Of a stretch of 64,000 nucleotides of DNA, positions 50,241 through 60,915 are shown in pieces (position 1 is the stretch's first letter; the number at the start of each line of letters is the position of its first letter). The position numbers were made by a program, and so were the translations under genes. Origin of the DNA: Romanomermis culicivorax (Eukaryota; Nematoda; Enoplea; Mermithida; Mermithidae); assembly GCA_963922205.1 (NCBI GenBank), contig CAWUHX010000293.1, positions 186,001 through 250,000 on the forward strand. The letters run 5' to 3'. Under the pieces are notes generated by a model. That model was not told the DNA's origin. It made no database searches and saw nothing but the letters and a program-made list of their open reading frames with translations.

Positions 50241-51710
50241 GGTATAGTTTCACTCAATTGCAACGGCAGTTCCGTAGCATTCGAAATTCAGAATGCCAAA
50301 ATAAAAAGAAAAAATAAGCTGAAGCTTTGGGACTGTTCCACGGTTTTATTGAAACACAATGGGTTTTTCGCGTATATCATGACTCGTGAGAACGTTATCC
50401 GGCGTAGAAAAGTGATTTCGTGGAACCTTTTGAGATTTTGCAGAAATGTGAGCTCATCTATTTCTCTCAGGCCGCAAACGTCATAAGACAACTATGAATC
50501 TTCCGTTATTTTGTCACATCGTGCGATAATCCCTACTATCTAATTTCCTCTTACCATTGAGGTGAATAATAACAGTGAAGGCTATGGATTTAATTAGGGG
50601 CAAATTTAATTATTCCGAACATTCTAAATGTCATACGCACTTTTTAGGTATCAATAGGCTATTAATGTTCGCCAATCATCTTAGCTAATTATGTAATCTT
50701 GATTAGTGACACTATTTTTTCTACTATCTATTTATCCTGTTTTCTGTTGCTATGAAGAAATTTAACGACTTTTCCACAGTAAAAAGTTTTTCACTGCGTG
50801 AACATTGCGCTTCAAATTAAAATTACTTTTTGGTGTTCCTGCTTCTGTTTTTTTTAAATAAATGGATTATAGTTTCAATTCTTCTGCAAATGCAAACAAT
50901 GATGATTTTATAAAGGCTATGATTAAACGCTCAAACCTAATGAAAGAGTCAGTTGAAGATCAAACTATTGACTTTGATTATGACATAATCAATTCATTTT
51001 GAAATGGCTTAGCGAAACAATGAAAGTTAGTTGGACTCGGGGGGGGGGGATTGCTGGGTTACTACTCTAATAAATGAGAAATACATTCCCATCCGTCAGT
51101 GACAAACAGACCGACCGGAAATTTTTTCCAATAATCTGGTCGACTAAACTGGTCGATACGGTTCTGTTCAAATCAAAAATAGATAAACATGATGTTGTTA
51201 TCTTGATTTTGGCCTCCTAAAATATTCATTTTTTGCACGGTATTAAGTTTTCCACTCCGTGAATATTGTGCATCAAATTGAACCTACTTTTTTGCTCTCG
51301 CTGCATCTTCCGTTCCAAATTAACTGGGCCATAACTGTAGGTTAGGCCTTGAAGTTTCATCTCCTGATTTCATCTCTCATCATTGCAGTTATAGTCTGTT
51401 TTATAATTCTCAGTTCACTTGAATAAGGGATCAAAAGAATTTCATGTTTTTCTGTACTTTTTGGCTGAACCAGAGTCAATAGAGAAAGTTGTAACTTGTG
51501 AGTCAAACAACATCATCTACAGCACCGATAAACGTTGTGTGGAGAATTCATGTCTACAAAAGCAGTTATCTATATTTTCTAATTTACAAACATCTAAAGA
51601 AAATTAAAGTCGTAGACCGTAAAGTCTTCAGATGTTGCATTCTGAAATGAAACATACGATTACTCACTCATATTGCTCCAGGCAATGCACCACAACATGA
51701 ATGATTTCAG
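50241..51710. repeat. Spacer with dispersed direct repeats
   Basis: GTGAACATTGCGCTTCAAATT (about 50797) and GTGAATATTGTGCATCAAAT (about 51260) match the block at about 49685, so three diverged copies occur within 1.6 kb. A run of eleven G is at about 51040. No gene is supported. Confidence 0.45.
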
Positions 51711-51895
51711 AACGTTTTTTAATAAAATGCTTGCAAATCAAATCAAAAAATGACAGTGATTAGGACAAAGAAATTTTGTCTCGAAAAATTTTTCTAGACT
51801 AGTTGAGAAATGTTCACAAATTTTCAGTCACGTACGATTAAGGTTGTGTTAAAATATAGAATAGTACTTTCTTTGCACCGTTATACCTGCATAGA
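51711..51895. mobile_element. MITE M1, diverged copy
   Basis: TTTTTTAATAAAATGCTTGC, then TGACAGTGATTAGGAC and TTTTCAGTCACGTACGAT follow the M1 order. The right end is not recognised. Confidence 0.45.
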
Positions 51896-51923
51896 TACTT
51901 AGACAGAAACACTGACTGTCTTA

Positions 51924-53334
51924 GGACCGTATGACAGAACGCAGGTTAAGTCTAACCTAGAGTTAAATCTCGGGTAAAATCAAGGGTTAACTTTAACCCG
52001 TAGTACAGAAGGAGGGCTAGAACTAACTCAAGGTTAAATACAGCCAATTTAACCCAAGATTTTAACCCTGCTACGAGCAGGGTTAAATCTTGGGTTAAGG
52101 CATTTTTCAACTATTTTGAATGGCGCTTGATGTTGTTGATTTTCTTGAATTGTTAGATTTAGGAAATGAAGTGCAAGACAATGTTGATTTGGATGCACTG
52201 GTCTTTACTAGAAAAAATCCGTTCGAATTTTACAACAACCAGCAGTTTTTTCACATTATGTTTTGCCAAACCAACAGTCCGCATGGTGATTGACATTCTG
52301 AAAGATGACTTGCAACGAACGACAAAACGGCATGACAGTCTTGCCGTGGATACACAGGTATACTTCTTATTGCAACAACACACACTTCCTGTGTTCGAGC
52401 GTGGGAACGCTTGCTCAGACATTGAATAAGTAGCACGTGCTTTCTTTAACCCAATGTTAATGAAATTGTCTCTAGGTTAGTGGCATTAATCTTAGGTTAA
52501 CTAACCCTACTTTAACCTGCCTTCTGGCATACCGGTTTGGGTTAACCCTAACCCGACAGTTAACTCTAGGTTACGTAACCCGAGGTTAACACTCAGGGCC
52601 GTGCCAAGGATTTTTGCGGCCCGGTGCGAAGTAGATTTTTGCGGCCCTATTTTTTAAAATTAGTAGGTATATACATCTATACAGTCCTAAACGTCTATGC
52701 AGTCATTTTCACGTGAAATAAGTCTTAAATGGGAAATTCTATTGGTGTTGCACATCTCATATTGCACATATCAATTTGTTCCAATGCAATATTAATTACC
52801 ATTGATTTGTTTTGCATCATTTTGCTGACGAAATTGAACTGCGTCAACATTTCGAACCACACACAAAGTGATACTAAAAATTTATAATCCTTCAGTTCTT
52901 TAGCCAAAGAAGATGCCTCACTTCTACATTTTGGTTCATTGGAGGTTTCGGCAACTTCAATTAACGCATCATAAATGTCACCAATTTGTGAAACACAAAG
53001 GCGTGCTCCTGCCTTGTCGAGCATACACGTACAGTACAGTATGACACGTATGTAAGCTAGTTCAGCTCAAGTTCTTGCGGCCCCTAGTGAATGATGAAAC
53101 ATCAAATTTTCTGTTACACAGAAGTGCACATTATTATTTTTATTCGTGTTCGCATTGTCTAGCATACATATAGTGTACAATATATGTATACAAAGTACAA
53201 ACTTAGGTCAGTTAAGTTTTTGCGGCCCCTAATTCTTTGCGGCCCGGTGCGGCTGTACCCTTCGCACCCCCCAAGGCACGGCTCTGTTAACACTAACCTA
53301 AGGTTAACTTAACCCCCCTTCTGTCATACGGTCC
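51924..53334. mobile_element. PIF/Harbinger element with transposase remnant, split by a hAT
   Basis: Flanked by TTA on both sides (51921-51923 and 53335-53337), the usual 3-bp Harbinger target. The inverted ends start GGACCGTATGACAGAA, followed by GGTTAA/TTAACC modules. From 52122 the plus strand reads MALDVVDFLELLDLGNEV, NPFEFYNNQQF, then in another frame FTLCFAKPTVRMVIDILKDD and LQRTTKRHDSLAVDTQVYFL. That is the N-terminal part of a Harbinger nuclease, with a frameshift near 52245 and the catalytic part missing. Removing the 692-bp insertion and one 8-bp duplication leaves about 711 bp. Confidence 0.88.
52595..53286 (-). mobile_element. hAT element nested in the Harbinger, with ZMYM1-like transposase piece
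   Basis: A perfect 8-bp duplication TTAACACT (52587-52594 and 53287-53294). The termini are CAGGGCCGTGCCAAGG and, inverted, CAGAGCCGTGCCTTGG. The minus strand at 53024-52780 reads GDIYDALIEVAETSNEPKCR, SEASSLAKELKDYKFLVSLC and FNFVSKMMQNKSM. These are typical of the hAT-derived ZMYM1/DUF4371-type transposases. Only this middle segment of about 80 residues survives in a 692-bp element. Confidence 0.9.
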
Positions 53335-53337
53335 TTA

Positions 53338-54027
53338 GAGATCTAATTTCAAAGTTTGCATGAGAAATTATGATTTTGTTATTGCATTCCAAAATTCTGT
53401 AATCGTTTTCCTCCTTTGCCTGAAATCATTCAATTTTTTCACTTTCTTCGCTAATTACTTCTTTGTGTTTTGTCCTGTTTGTCTCATCTTTTCTTTCAAT
53501 TTTTTCCCTTGTATTAAATCGAAAACATGAAATATATTTCTAGAGCTGGCTCTTTTTCTTCTTCATTTATCTTTCAGTTTTTGTTCTTTCGCGTCAAGGT
53601 TTTCTAATTAGACACATTTTCTTTTAGGTGCAACTTTCAGTGCATGAAAAGAAAACTTGACCTAATGAGGAGAAGCGAGGTTTTGACAGCAACTCAACGT
53701 TGAGATTCTTTTCCCAGAAAACTACATCTTTGCGGTTCCTTTATCTATGACTTTGAGAGGCACTACTATACCGAGTTTTTATTCAGGTGATGTTTTTCGC
53801 ACTTGCATTACTATATGCATGGAATTTTCAATGAGAGGGATAGACACGATTTTATTGAAATATAATTTGTTTCTTAAAATTGCTAATGCTGCATTATTGC
53901 GCATGAAACTTTTATGGCTATTATTTGTCTTTTAAAATTATTTTTTTGCGCTAAAGTCATGACATGACGTTCTACACCAGAGAAATATACATTTCTGCTT
54001 TTTTCATGTCGAAGGCTGGAGGTGGTT
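53338..54027. other. Spacer, nothing recognised
   Basis: T-rich and AT-rich DNA with no supported gene or repeat. Confidence 0.4.
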
Positions 54028-54545
54028 CCTAAGCTCGGTATTAATGCGCCTGGTGGCCACCCATCTTATAACGTGTGTAATGCAAAAGATGCAAAATGTA
54101 CCTACAATAACTGGTTATGACGCGTAATTCAAGGCAACAGTACGAACCTGGCTCAGGCTTAGGCAATCGACTCAGGCACAGGCAATCGACAGTTACCGAA
54201 CGAAAGAGAAATTTTTGTTCCGTTCGATTGGACGTTACTGTCGGTCATTTTCTACAGAATTGCAGTTATCCTTTCCGATCGAAAGTGGATTTTCAGGCTG
54301 AACGTTTCAAGCTGTTGGCGATCCGTTCCCTCGAAAAATAAAATATAAATGACCCTTTAGGCTTAAGCCCTATTCAGAAGTGAAAAAATCCTAGGACTTT
54401 GTCACTGCTGAATTGATGGGCTTTAGGCTTAGGCTATGATTTAGCAGGCCTCCTTACACATTTTATCCTACTACTGTAGGTACCTTTTGCATTACACACG
54501 TTATAAGACAAGTGGCCACCAGACTCACTAATACCCCTGAACCAT
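54028..54545. mobile_element. Element with CTGGTGGCCAC inverted ends, containing M4 and M6 pieces
   Basis: CTTATAACGTGTGTAATGCA at about 54065 is matched in inverse at about 54490. The surrounding CTGGTGGCCAC and GGTACCTAC blocks also match, giving inverted ends of about 70 bp. Inside are a left-truncated M4 copy (54190-54360) and an M6 fragment (54366-54421). Confidence 0.65.
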
Positions 54546-55195
54546 TAATAGCCATATAGCTGATAAATCCTGAGTGTCCCCACATGGATATGGTCGACAA
54601 TTTCTGGAAGAGATTCATATGGCACTTCTCCCCAATTTTCCCCAATAACATTATGTAAATTGTAACGTGTGGAACTCAGCGCGATCGAAGATGACAAATC
54701 GTTTTTATGCCATGTGAAAGATTATGTAGTTTCAGCGACATCAGCGACCAATATCAATTATTGCCAATTTTACTATTCTCTTGCCTGTAATAATGGAGAT
54801 CTAAAGAAAAGGAAGATCATATATCGTTTATCCTTACTAATTTATATGTCGATTGATGTGTCAGACAGAAATTCCAGTAAAAACTGATTCATTTCTTATT
54901 AAAATTGTAAAAAATTGCAACATTTGTGCAATATCACTCTCATAGGCTGTGGCCTATTGGAGATGCAACAAATTGAATTTTTTCTCATTTTTTTGTATTT
55001 CTTCATTTCTTTCAAAACCAAAATTTCGGCTTTATACCTATTAAAAGCTACAGAAAGTATTTTTAAATCTGTTGATAGGAATATCTCGATGAGGTGCAAT
55101 TCCAGTGATTTTATCTGTAAAACTCTCTGAGTCTGCCTCGAGCTACTCGTAATGATATGGAACCCTTAGAATGATGGTTACAATTTAAGTATTAG
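54546..55195. other. Spacer, nothing firm
   Basis: Two short open frames occur, but no splice context or family supports them. Confidence 0.35.
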
Positions 55196-55400
55196 TTGAT
55201 GCCAATCTCCGCTACCGTGGTGTTGGAGAATCCGATATATTTCGAGATTAAACCCTGTGCCACATCAATTCGCGTTTCATACAATTCAGTCTGTAATGAC
55301 AATATACGACGCCATTTCAAACGCATCGACGTCGAATGTTGGAATTCTACCTCACTGCAGATCGGTGTTTCCTGTCTATTAACAACCGGAATGTCTCATT
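55193..55400 (-). CDS. Exon-like segment of an unidentified gene
   Basis: The minus-strand frame reads EVEFQHSTSMRLKWRRILSL, QTELYETRIDVAQGLISKY and IGFSNTTVAEIGIN, then a stop at about 55193. Codon use (ttg, acg, tcg, cgt) resembles the real genes of this window, and acceptor-like sites (ttacag) lie within it. The plus strand is also open here for 74 codons, so the strand is not certain. I do not recognise the family. Confidence 0.3.
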
Positions 55401-55964
55401 TTAATTCCGCAGAGAATTAGTTACCGTGAACTAAAATTAATGGGTTGAATTTTGATGGACATGTCGTACTGATTTGGTAGCCCTCAACCTAAGACACATA
55501 TTTTTCATATTTCAGTACACTACACTCCTGTCGTCTTTACCTGCTGCATGCACAGGTGATCAACACATTCTAGAAACAAACATAGCCCGCCGTCATGTTT
55601 GGAAATGAACAAAAAATACCTCGGGGCAGAGATTTTTTTTCAATTGAATATCCTAAATTTATGGATGCAATGATGCCGATGGGCTGTATCCATAGATATG
55701 AATATTTTCAGTGATACTCCTTTGTCATATTGTTTTCGAAAAATGATTATGTAGCAACCTGGCGCCTATCTCACAATGGTGCCCGTCTCACTTTGGGGTC
55801 CGTCAGCGCCTACTATGTCCGGATATACAAGTGATGTGTTTTCAAATTTTACGGCCAGTTTTACATGACCGTAATGATTGAAAATAGTTAAGGCCACTCC
55901 GAATGGCATAAGGCCCAGCCTACGTTCAAGTCTTGCCTCAGACTAAACTTAAGCCTAAGTCGGT

Positions 55965-57125
55965 CTATTCCCAATTGAGCGATTCCCATGTGAGCGATTC
56001 CCAATTTAGCGGATTCCCAATTGGACGCATTCCCAAGTGCGCGAATTTCCAATTGAGCGATTCCCATTTGAGCGATTCCCAATTGAGCGAATTCCAAATT
56101 GGCCGACTCTAAACGAGTCATCGCGAATTCTGTACCTTATATTTTTGTTTATTTGTATCTCTTTTTTCTTTCGTTTTCTGGGTGTATTGTTAATGTTTTC
56201 GTTTATGTGTGTTTTAACGTTTTAATTTTTTGGCTCTGCTTTCTTTCATTTTCTTTTTCTTGTCATCCACTTTTTTCTTTTTTGCGAATGAAACAACACA
56301 TTACAAGTTGTCATTTTAAATAGCTGTAGTCTCCTGTATAATTCTTGTACAGTCTGAGTCTGACAAGCTTGGGTCTTTCATCGTTATAAGCGTGAAAATC
56401 TTCGTAAAAAACATAAACAAAAGAATGCTGGAAGAAACAAAGCATCAAGACAAAGGCAACGTCAGCAAAAATAAAGACATTAAAAATAAGTAAAAATAAG
56501 TGGAAAAGCATTAGAAAAAGAAAGAAAACATGAAAAAAGTGACAAGGAAGAAGAAACAACATAGTTAAAGCAGCACGAAAGAAAGAAAAAATTGTGAAAA
56601 AAGAAAGAATCAGGAGAGGTTAAAAGCAAAAAACTAAGATGATGAGTAATAAAGAAAAAATCACAAAAGATAAAATAATATGGAAAAACAATTATACGGA
56701 AGACTATACTTATTAAAAATGACAACTTGTAATTTGTTGTTTCATGAGCGAAAAAGAAAAAAGTAGATGAGAAGAAAAACGAAAATGAAAGAAAGCAGAG
56801 ACAAAAGATGAAAACGTGAAAACATACATCAACGAAAATATTAAAAATACACACAAAAAACGAACGAAAAAAATATAAGGTAAAGAAGGAAAATATGACG
56901 AAAGTTTTATTACATTCTCGATCGCTCGTTTGGAATCGCCCAGTTGGAAATTCACTCATTTGGGAATTCACTCAATTGAGAATCACTTTCGTGAGAATCG
57001 CTTTCGTGATAATTGCTCAATTCGGAATTCGCTCAATTGGGAATCCCTCACATGGGAATCGCTCAATTGGGAATTCGCTCACTTGGGAATTCGCTCACTG
57101 AGGAATCGTTCACACGAGATTCCCC
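55965..57125. mobile_element. Foldback element, GAGCGATTCCCAA family, copy 2
   Basis: Left array of about nine modules (TTGAGCGATTCCCATTTGAG type) at 55970-56100. Right inverted array of about eleven modules at 56930-57115. The T-rich arm 56120-56330 and the A-rich arm 56700-56890 share TTTCATTTTCTTTTTCTTGT and its imperfect complement. The architecture is the same as at 43472-44546, so the arrays and arms are family features. Confidence 0.82.
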
Positions 57126-57800
57126 CGCCCCTAAGTCAACATTTCTCGCGCCAAATACGATTTTTTTCAACGTGTTGGTCTGGAAATGCGGAGAATTTCG
57201 CTGTCCTTCTGTTTGAAATTGAGACGGTTTGTCAAGTATTTATTAGGATAATCATAATGTTGGATAGAATTTAATATGATCATAAAATAATGGAGTGGTT
57301 ATCGTCTCTTACTTTATAAAATGAGTGTTCAAATAGCAGAGTTAGGTGAGGCGCCAAAGTGAGAGGGGTGTTAAAGTAAGATCAGGCGCCAAAGTGGGAC
57401 GGCCGCCAAAGTAAGATAGCCAAGAAAGATCATTACTAAATAATGATCACCAAACTGAAACGCGTGCGAAGTTGAGGCAAAAGTCTTACTTTGACGCCTA
57501 TAACTTTGGCCGCAAAATGAGACGGGCGCCAAGGAAAAATGGGCGCCAAAGTAGGACGTGCGCCAAAGCAAGATTGTACGAGTAGAATGAGCGTTCAAAT
57601 AGCAGAGTGCCAAAATGGTGCCAAAAGTGAGACGGGCGCCAAAGTAATTGGGAGCCAAAGTGAGACGGGGGCTAACGTGGAATGAGCGTCAAACACATTC
57701 AAAAAAGATGATTACTAAACAAACAATGGGCGCAAAAGTGAGACGGGCGACAAAGTGAGGTGGGGGTCAAAGTGAGTTGTTCGTCAAGTTGATAACAGCC

Positions 57801-58049
57801 TAAAGGGTCACTTATACTTGTCTTTTTTGGTGGAACGGAACGGAACGGAAAGAAATCGACACAACGTTTCTGAACGAAAGGAAAATTTTCGTTCCGTTCG
57901 GTTCGGTCGGGAGTTACCGTCGGTCATTTTCTAGAAAATTGCAGTTAACCTGTCCGATCGAAAGTGGATTTTCAGGCTGAACGTTTCAAGCTGTTGGCGA
58001 TCAGTTCCGTTCCGTTTCGCCGAAAAAGGCAAGTATAAATGACCCTTTA
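57801..58049. mobile_element. MITE M4, intact copy
   Basis: Starts TAAAGGGTCACTTATACTTG and ends GGCAAGTATAAATGACCCTTTA, near-perfect inverses. The interior matches 32768-33001 (AACGAAAGGAAAATTTTCGT, GAAAGTGGATTTTCAGGCTG). Confidence 0.8.
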
Positions 58050-58392
58050 CTTTGTGCCCATAACATGCGCGGCCAAAGTGTGACGAGTGCCAAAGTGAGA
58101 CGGGCCCAGAGTAGGATGTCGCCAAAGAAAGACTGTACCGAAAAGACTCACTCATCTATCATTTGCTGTTACGGATGATTATTTCCTCTCCGGATTAGAG
58201 CTTCTAGACTTTTTTCGATGCTTCGATTTGTCAACTTTGTCCGCTAAATAATTACTGTCTGTCCATATCATATCATAATTAAGAATTGTTTCGTTTCGCA
58301 GTGGGTATCGAAATCAGTAAGTTGGCTCAACGTTCCATGATTTCGTACTTCAAAAAGTTTTGTATTCCATTGTTGATGATTATTTTTGACAG

Positions 58393-58524
58393 CGAATGGT
58401 TAGCAATATACCCTATTTCGGGCAGGCTTTAGCACTTGCTTGTTTGAAGATACCGTATTCTGGCCGATTAGATAAGATCGCATTGGCTGATCTCGGTCAT
58501 AATAAATATGCCGTGAATGGTTTG
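58393..58524 (+). CDS. Exon-like segment of an unidentified gene
   Basis: Between a good acceptor (atttttgacag) and donor (gtaaga) a 132-bp frame of exactly 44 codons reads RMVSNIPYFGQALALACL, KIPYSGRLDKIALADL and GHNKYAVNGL. Codon choice and splice context look like a real internal exon of phase 0. Neighbouring exons were not identified; a 15-bp micro-exon at 58302-58316 is possible but speculative. The family is not recognised. Confidence 0.42.
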
Positions 58525-60045
58525 GTAAGAATTATAGGTCATTTTTTTCCAAATAGTTTCGGGAAGAAAAAAGATGCTGACGCAAATAATAAATAATGTG
58601 CGTAAGCGGCCGCTTTTTTCCAAAATTGAATATAGCAATTAGAACTATTAATTGAAAAATAGACTGTTGACTTATGGTGCAATATCGCCTACCTCCGGAT
58701 TTCTTCTGACTTTTTACACGTTTCAAGGCTCATTTAAAAATGAACAGAGTATCATCAGATGTTCACTAGACTAATTAGCAGGTGACAACGTAAAGCAATT
58801 CGAATTTATACGGCTACAAAAAAAACTTTCGCAAATTGAATGAAGAGTCTCTGAGCACTCATTCTCCATTGAACTGCTTCTAAGTCATATTTATGAGACG
58901 ATCAAGCGAAAATACACCAAATTAATTTTTAAAGGGCCTGTCGTAGTTGTGGACCCCTCAAACAGCTAGAGGACTTCCAATCCATTAGCCTACAGATTTC
59001 TTTGCATTCCGAGACTAATTTGGAAATAAATGGACTATAGTAGATGCGGCGATTGTTTTTTCTGCTGCCGTCGAACATCCAGAAAAAACTGACTGGCGTG
59101 TTTTTGAGCAAGCATCATCATAATGGTTCCCCCACTCATTACCTTCCTGACACACTGAATTCCAAACTTCGATTTTGAGACCCACGTCATCCTTAATTGG
59201 GAAATCCTTCTATTTCTAACGCATTTTATCTTGTTTGCATTGTTGTTAGATCAGACTTTTTTGACTCAAAATCCGAAAGTATGCTCATTAGTAGGCCAGC
59301 AGCTCAATCAATCCGTTCAGAAAGATAAAAAAGGGTGTCATTCTCACGGTGGGTCCTCAAAGCTTCTCATGTCATTTATAGGAGGCAGAAGTAGGCCACA
59401 TTTGGCTCCTCAAGATAGCCTGAAACGTAATTGTCTGACTATGAATCTGTAGAATATTTTTTGCTATGATGGCATGCCTTATTTTGCCCTTTTAAGGTTA
59501 CTTAGGCTAATACTAAAATCCCAGTGAGCTATCAAACGTTGTTTCTTTGTGTCCTCTATTTGTGTCTGATGTTCATAGACGTTGATCGAGAAGGCTCGGC
59601 ACGGTATGATTTGTTCCTTCTCAAACTTGTTTTTTAGATAGATTTTTCGGATTATTTTAAATTCCGGGTAGGGGATGAATTTGGATAAAATCTTTAAGAA
59701 ATCAATGTATAGTCAATTTTTCTCCTAAACGCCATTCAACTTGAAATAATCGATGCCGCGGTATGAGTTTTGATAAATCTCTATAATCTCGAAATCATTG
59801 AAAATAATAATCATCAAGGGGTCTATATCATGGAGGAAAGATTTATTGAATACAGTCAACGAGCCTTCCATAATTCTTGATAAAGGTTTAGCTGCGACCT
59901 CGCTGCATCGGTCATTTAAAAATGGATGGAGTACAGTGGTGCACCATGAGCCGTACTCTTTAAACCATTGCTTCTTGATGTCAATTTTTAATTTATTTCT
60001 TCGAAGTTTTTAATCAACAGTGTACCTTAACACCAATGGTATGGC
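58525..60045. other. Spacer, nothing firm
   Basis: AT-rich. A frame near 59250 (DQTFLTQNPKVCSLVGQQL) could be part of the same unknown gene as 58393-58524, but it has no clear donor. Confidence 0.35.
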
Positions 60046-60115
60046 ATATATAGTTAAGCTACAACCTAAACTGCAGCTCAGCTGGAGCTTAAGTTTCTTT
60101 GATGAAATCGATCCC
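60046..60115. mobile_element. M5 palindromic MITE, right-end fragment
   Basis: ACTGCAGCTCAGCTGGAGCTT and TTTCTTTGATGAAATCG match the right end of the element at 1662-1868. Confidence 0.6.
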
Positions 60116-60895
60116 AGGAATAAAAGTGATAAAGGAAATCTTGGTATCATAAAATGGTGCATATTTCTTTACGCGGTGAAGTTCATTTAAAAAAGGAATA
60201 TTAGTAGCCCTTGGGCGTCAACTGACCAGGAAAACATTTCATACAATGCCTTTCAAAAAGAGGTGACAATGCGCAGGTTTCTGTTCCTATCTTTCTAGTA
60301 CATAACTTTGACTTGAAATTATCTTGCTGGAAGCCTGATTGAGTCGACTAACTTGTCGTCAGATTATTATAGCGCACTTTAATGATAAGCTTAGCTACAG
60401 TGGCAATACAGCAAACTCGGAGCTTCAGCACATTCTCGGTCTTAGCTCATGCGACCATTCTGGAAACACGCTCTGGGTCAAACGCCTGTTTTTCTCACAC
60501 AGTTCATTTTCCTACCATCTTTTTTAACCGAGATAATCTTGTGCACGATATCCGCACAGTGTGCCTTACGTAAGATTTCGTGGAGTTCTAAAAAATACAA
60601 ATTATTATTCCGAGTTTTTTGATAATATGCTATAGGCAGCTCAAAAAACCCTTTTCAGCACTTTCTGCTGTTATTAATGTTTTTTTATGTAGGTATTATC
60701 CACCCCATAGCCTTTTGGCAAAGGTCTCACTATTGGAGAGAAATGAAGTCAGTGTTCTAGCAGAAGTTAATAAATTAATGATTTTATCAACTGACTATCA
60801 TGACTATTTTTTCATTGCGTGGTGCCAATTCACATTCTACCGTAGAATCTAAGTCTACTTTTTTGACTTTCAAGCGCATAGATTCTTTTCTACAG
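60116..60895. other. Upstream of the GPCR, nothing firm
   Basis: No repeat or exon is recognised. It ends in an acceptor-like tttctacag at 60895, suggesting the GPCR has a 5' UTR intron. Confidence 0.35.
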
Positions 60896-60915
60896 TAATT
60901 CTCTAGAACTAAACC

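Larger units (their letters stand above)
55771..58140. mobile_element. Large foldback-type composite, GGCGCCAAAGTGAGACGG family
   Basis: The left end carries GGCGCC and TGCCCGTCTCACTTTGG modules. From 57345 to 57780 and again at 58060-58140 there are about fifteen inverted modules of GGCGCCAAAGTGAGACGG. The block encloses the foldback at 55965-57125 and the intact M4 MITE at 57801-58049. No target duplication was identified, so the outer limits are approximate. Confidence 0.65.

Noticed and set aside
51419-51607. 62-codon plus-strand frame with several cysteines
   Set aside because: There is no splice context, family motif or codon bias to separate it from chance.
55970-56100. Regular short repeats with spacers resembling a CRISPR array
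   Set aside because: The modules are direct subterminal repeats of a eukaryotic transposon with an inverted array at the other end. There are no unique spacers and no cas genes, and the host genes have introns.
56480-56971. 163-codon minus-strand open frame
   Set aside because: It is the same foldback arm at the second copy. Its apparent similarity to the previous frame is due to the repeat, not to a protein family.
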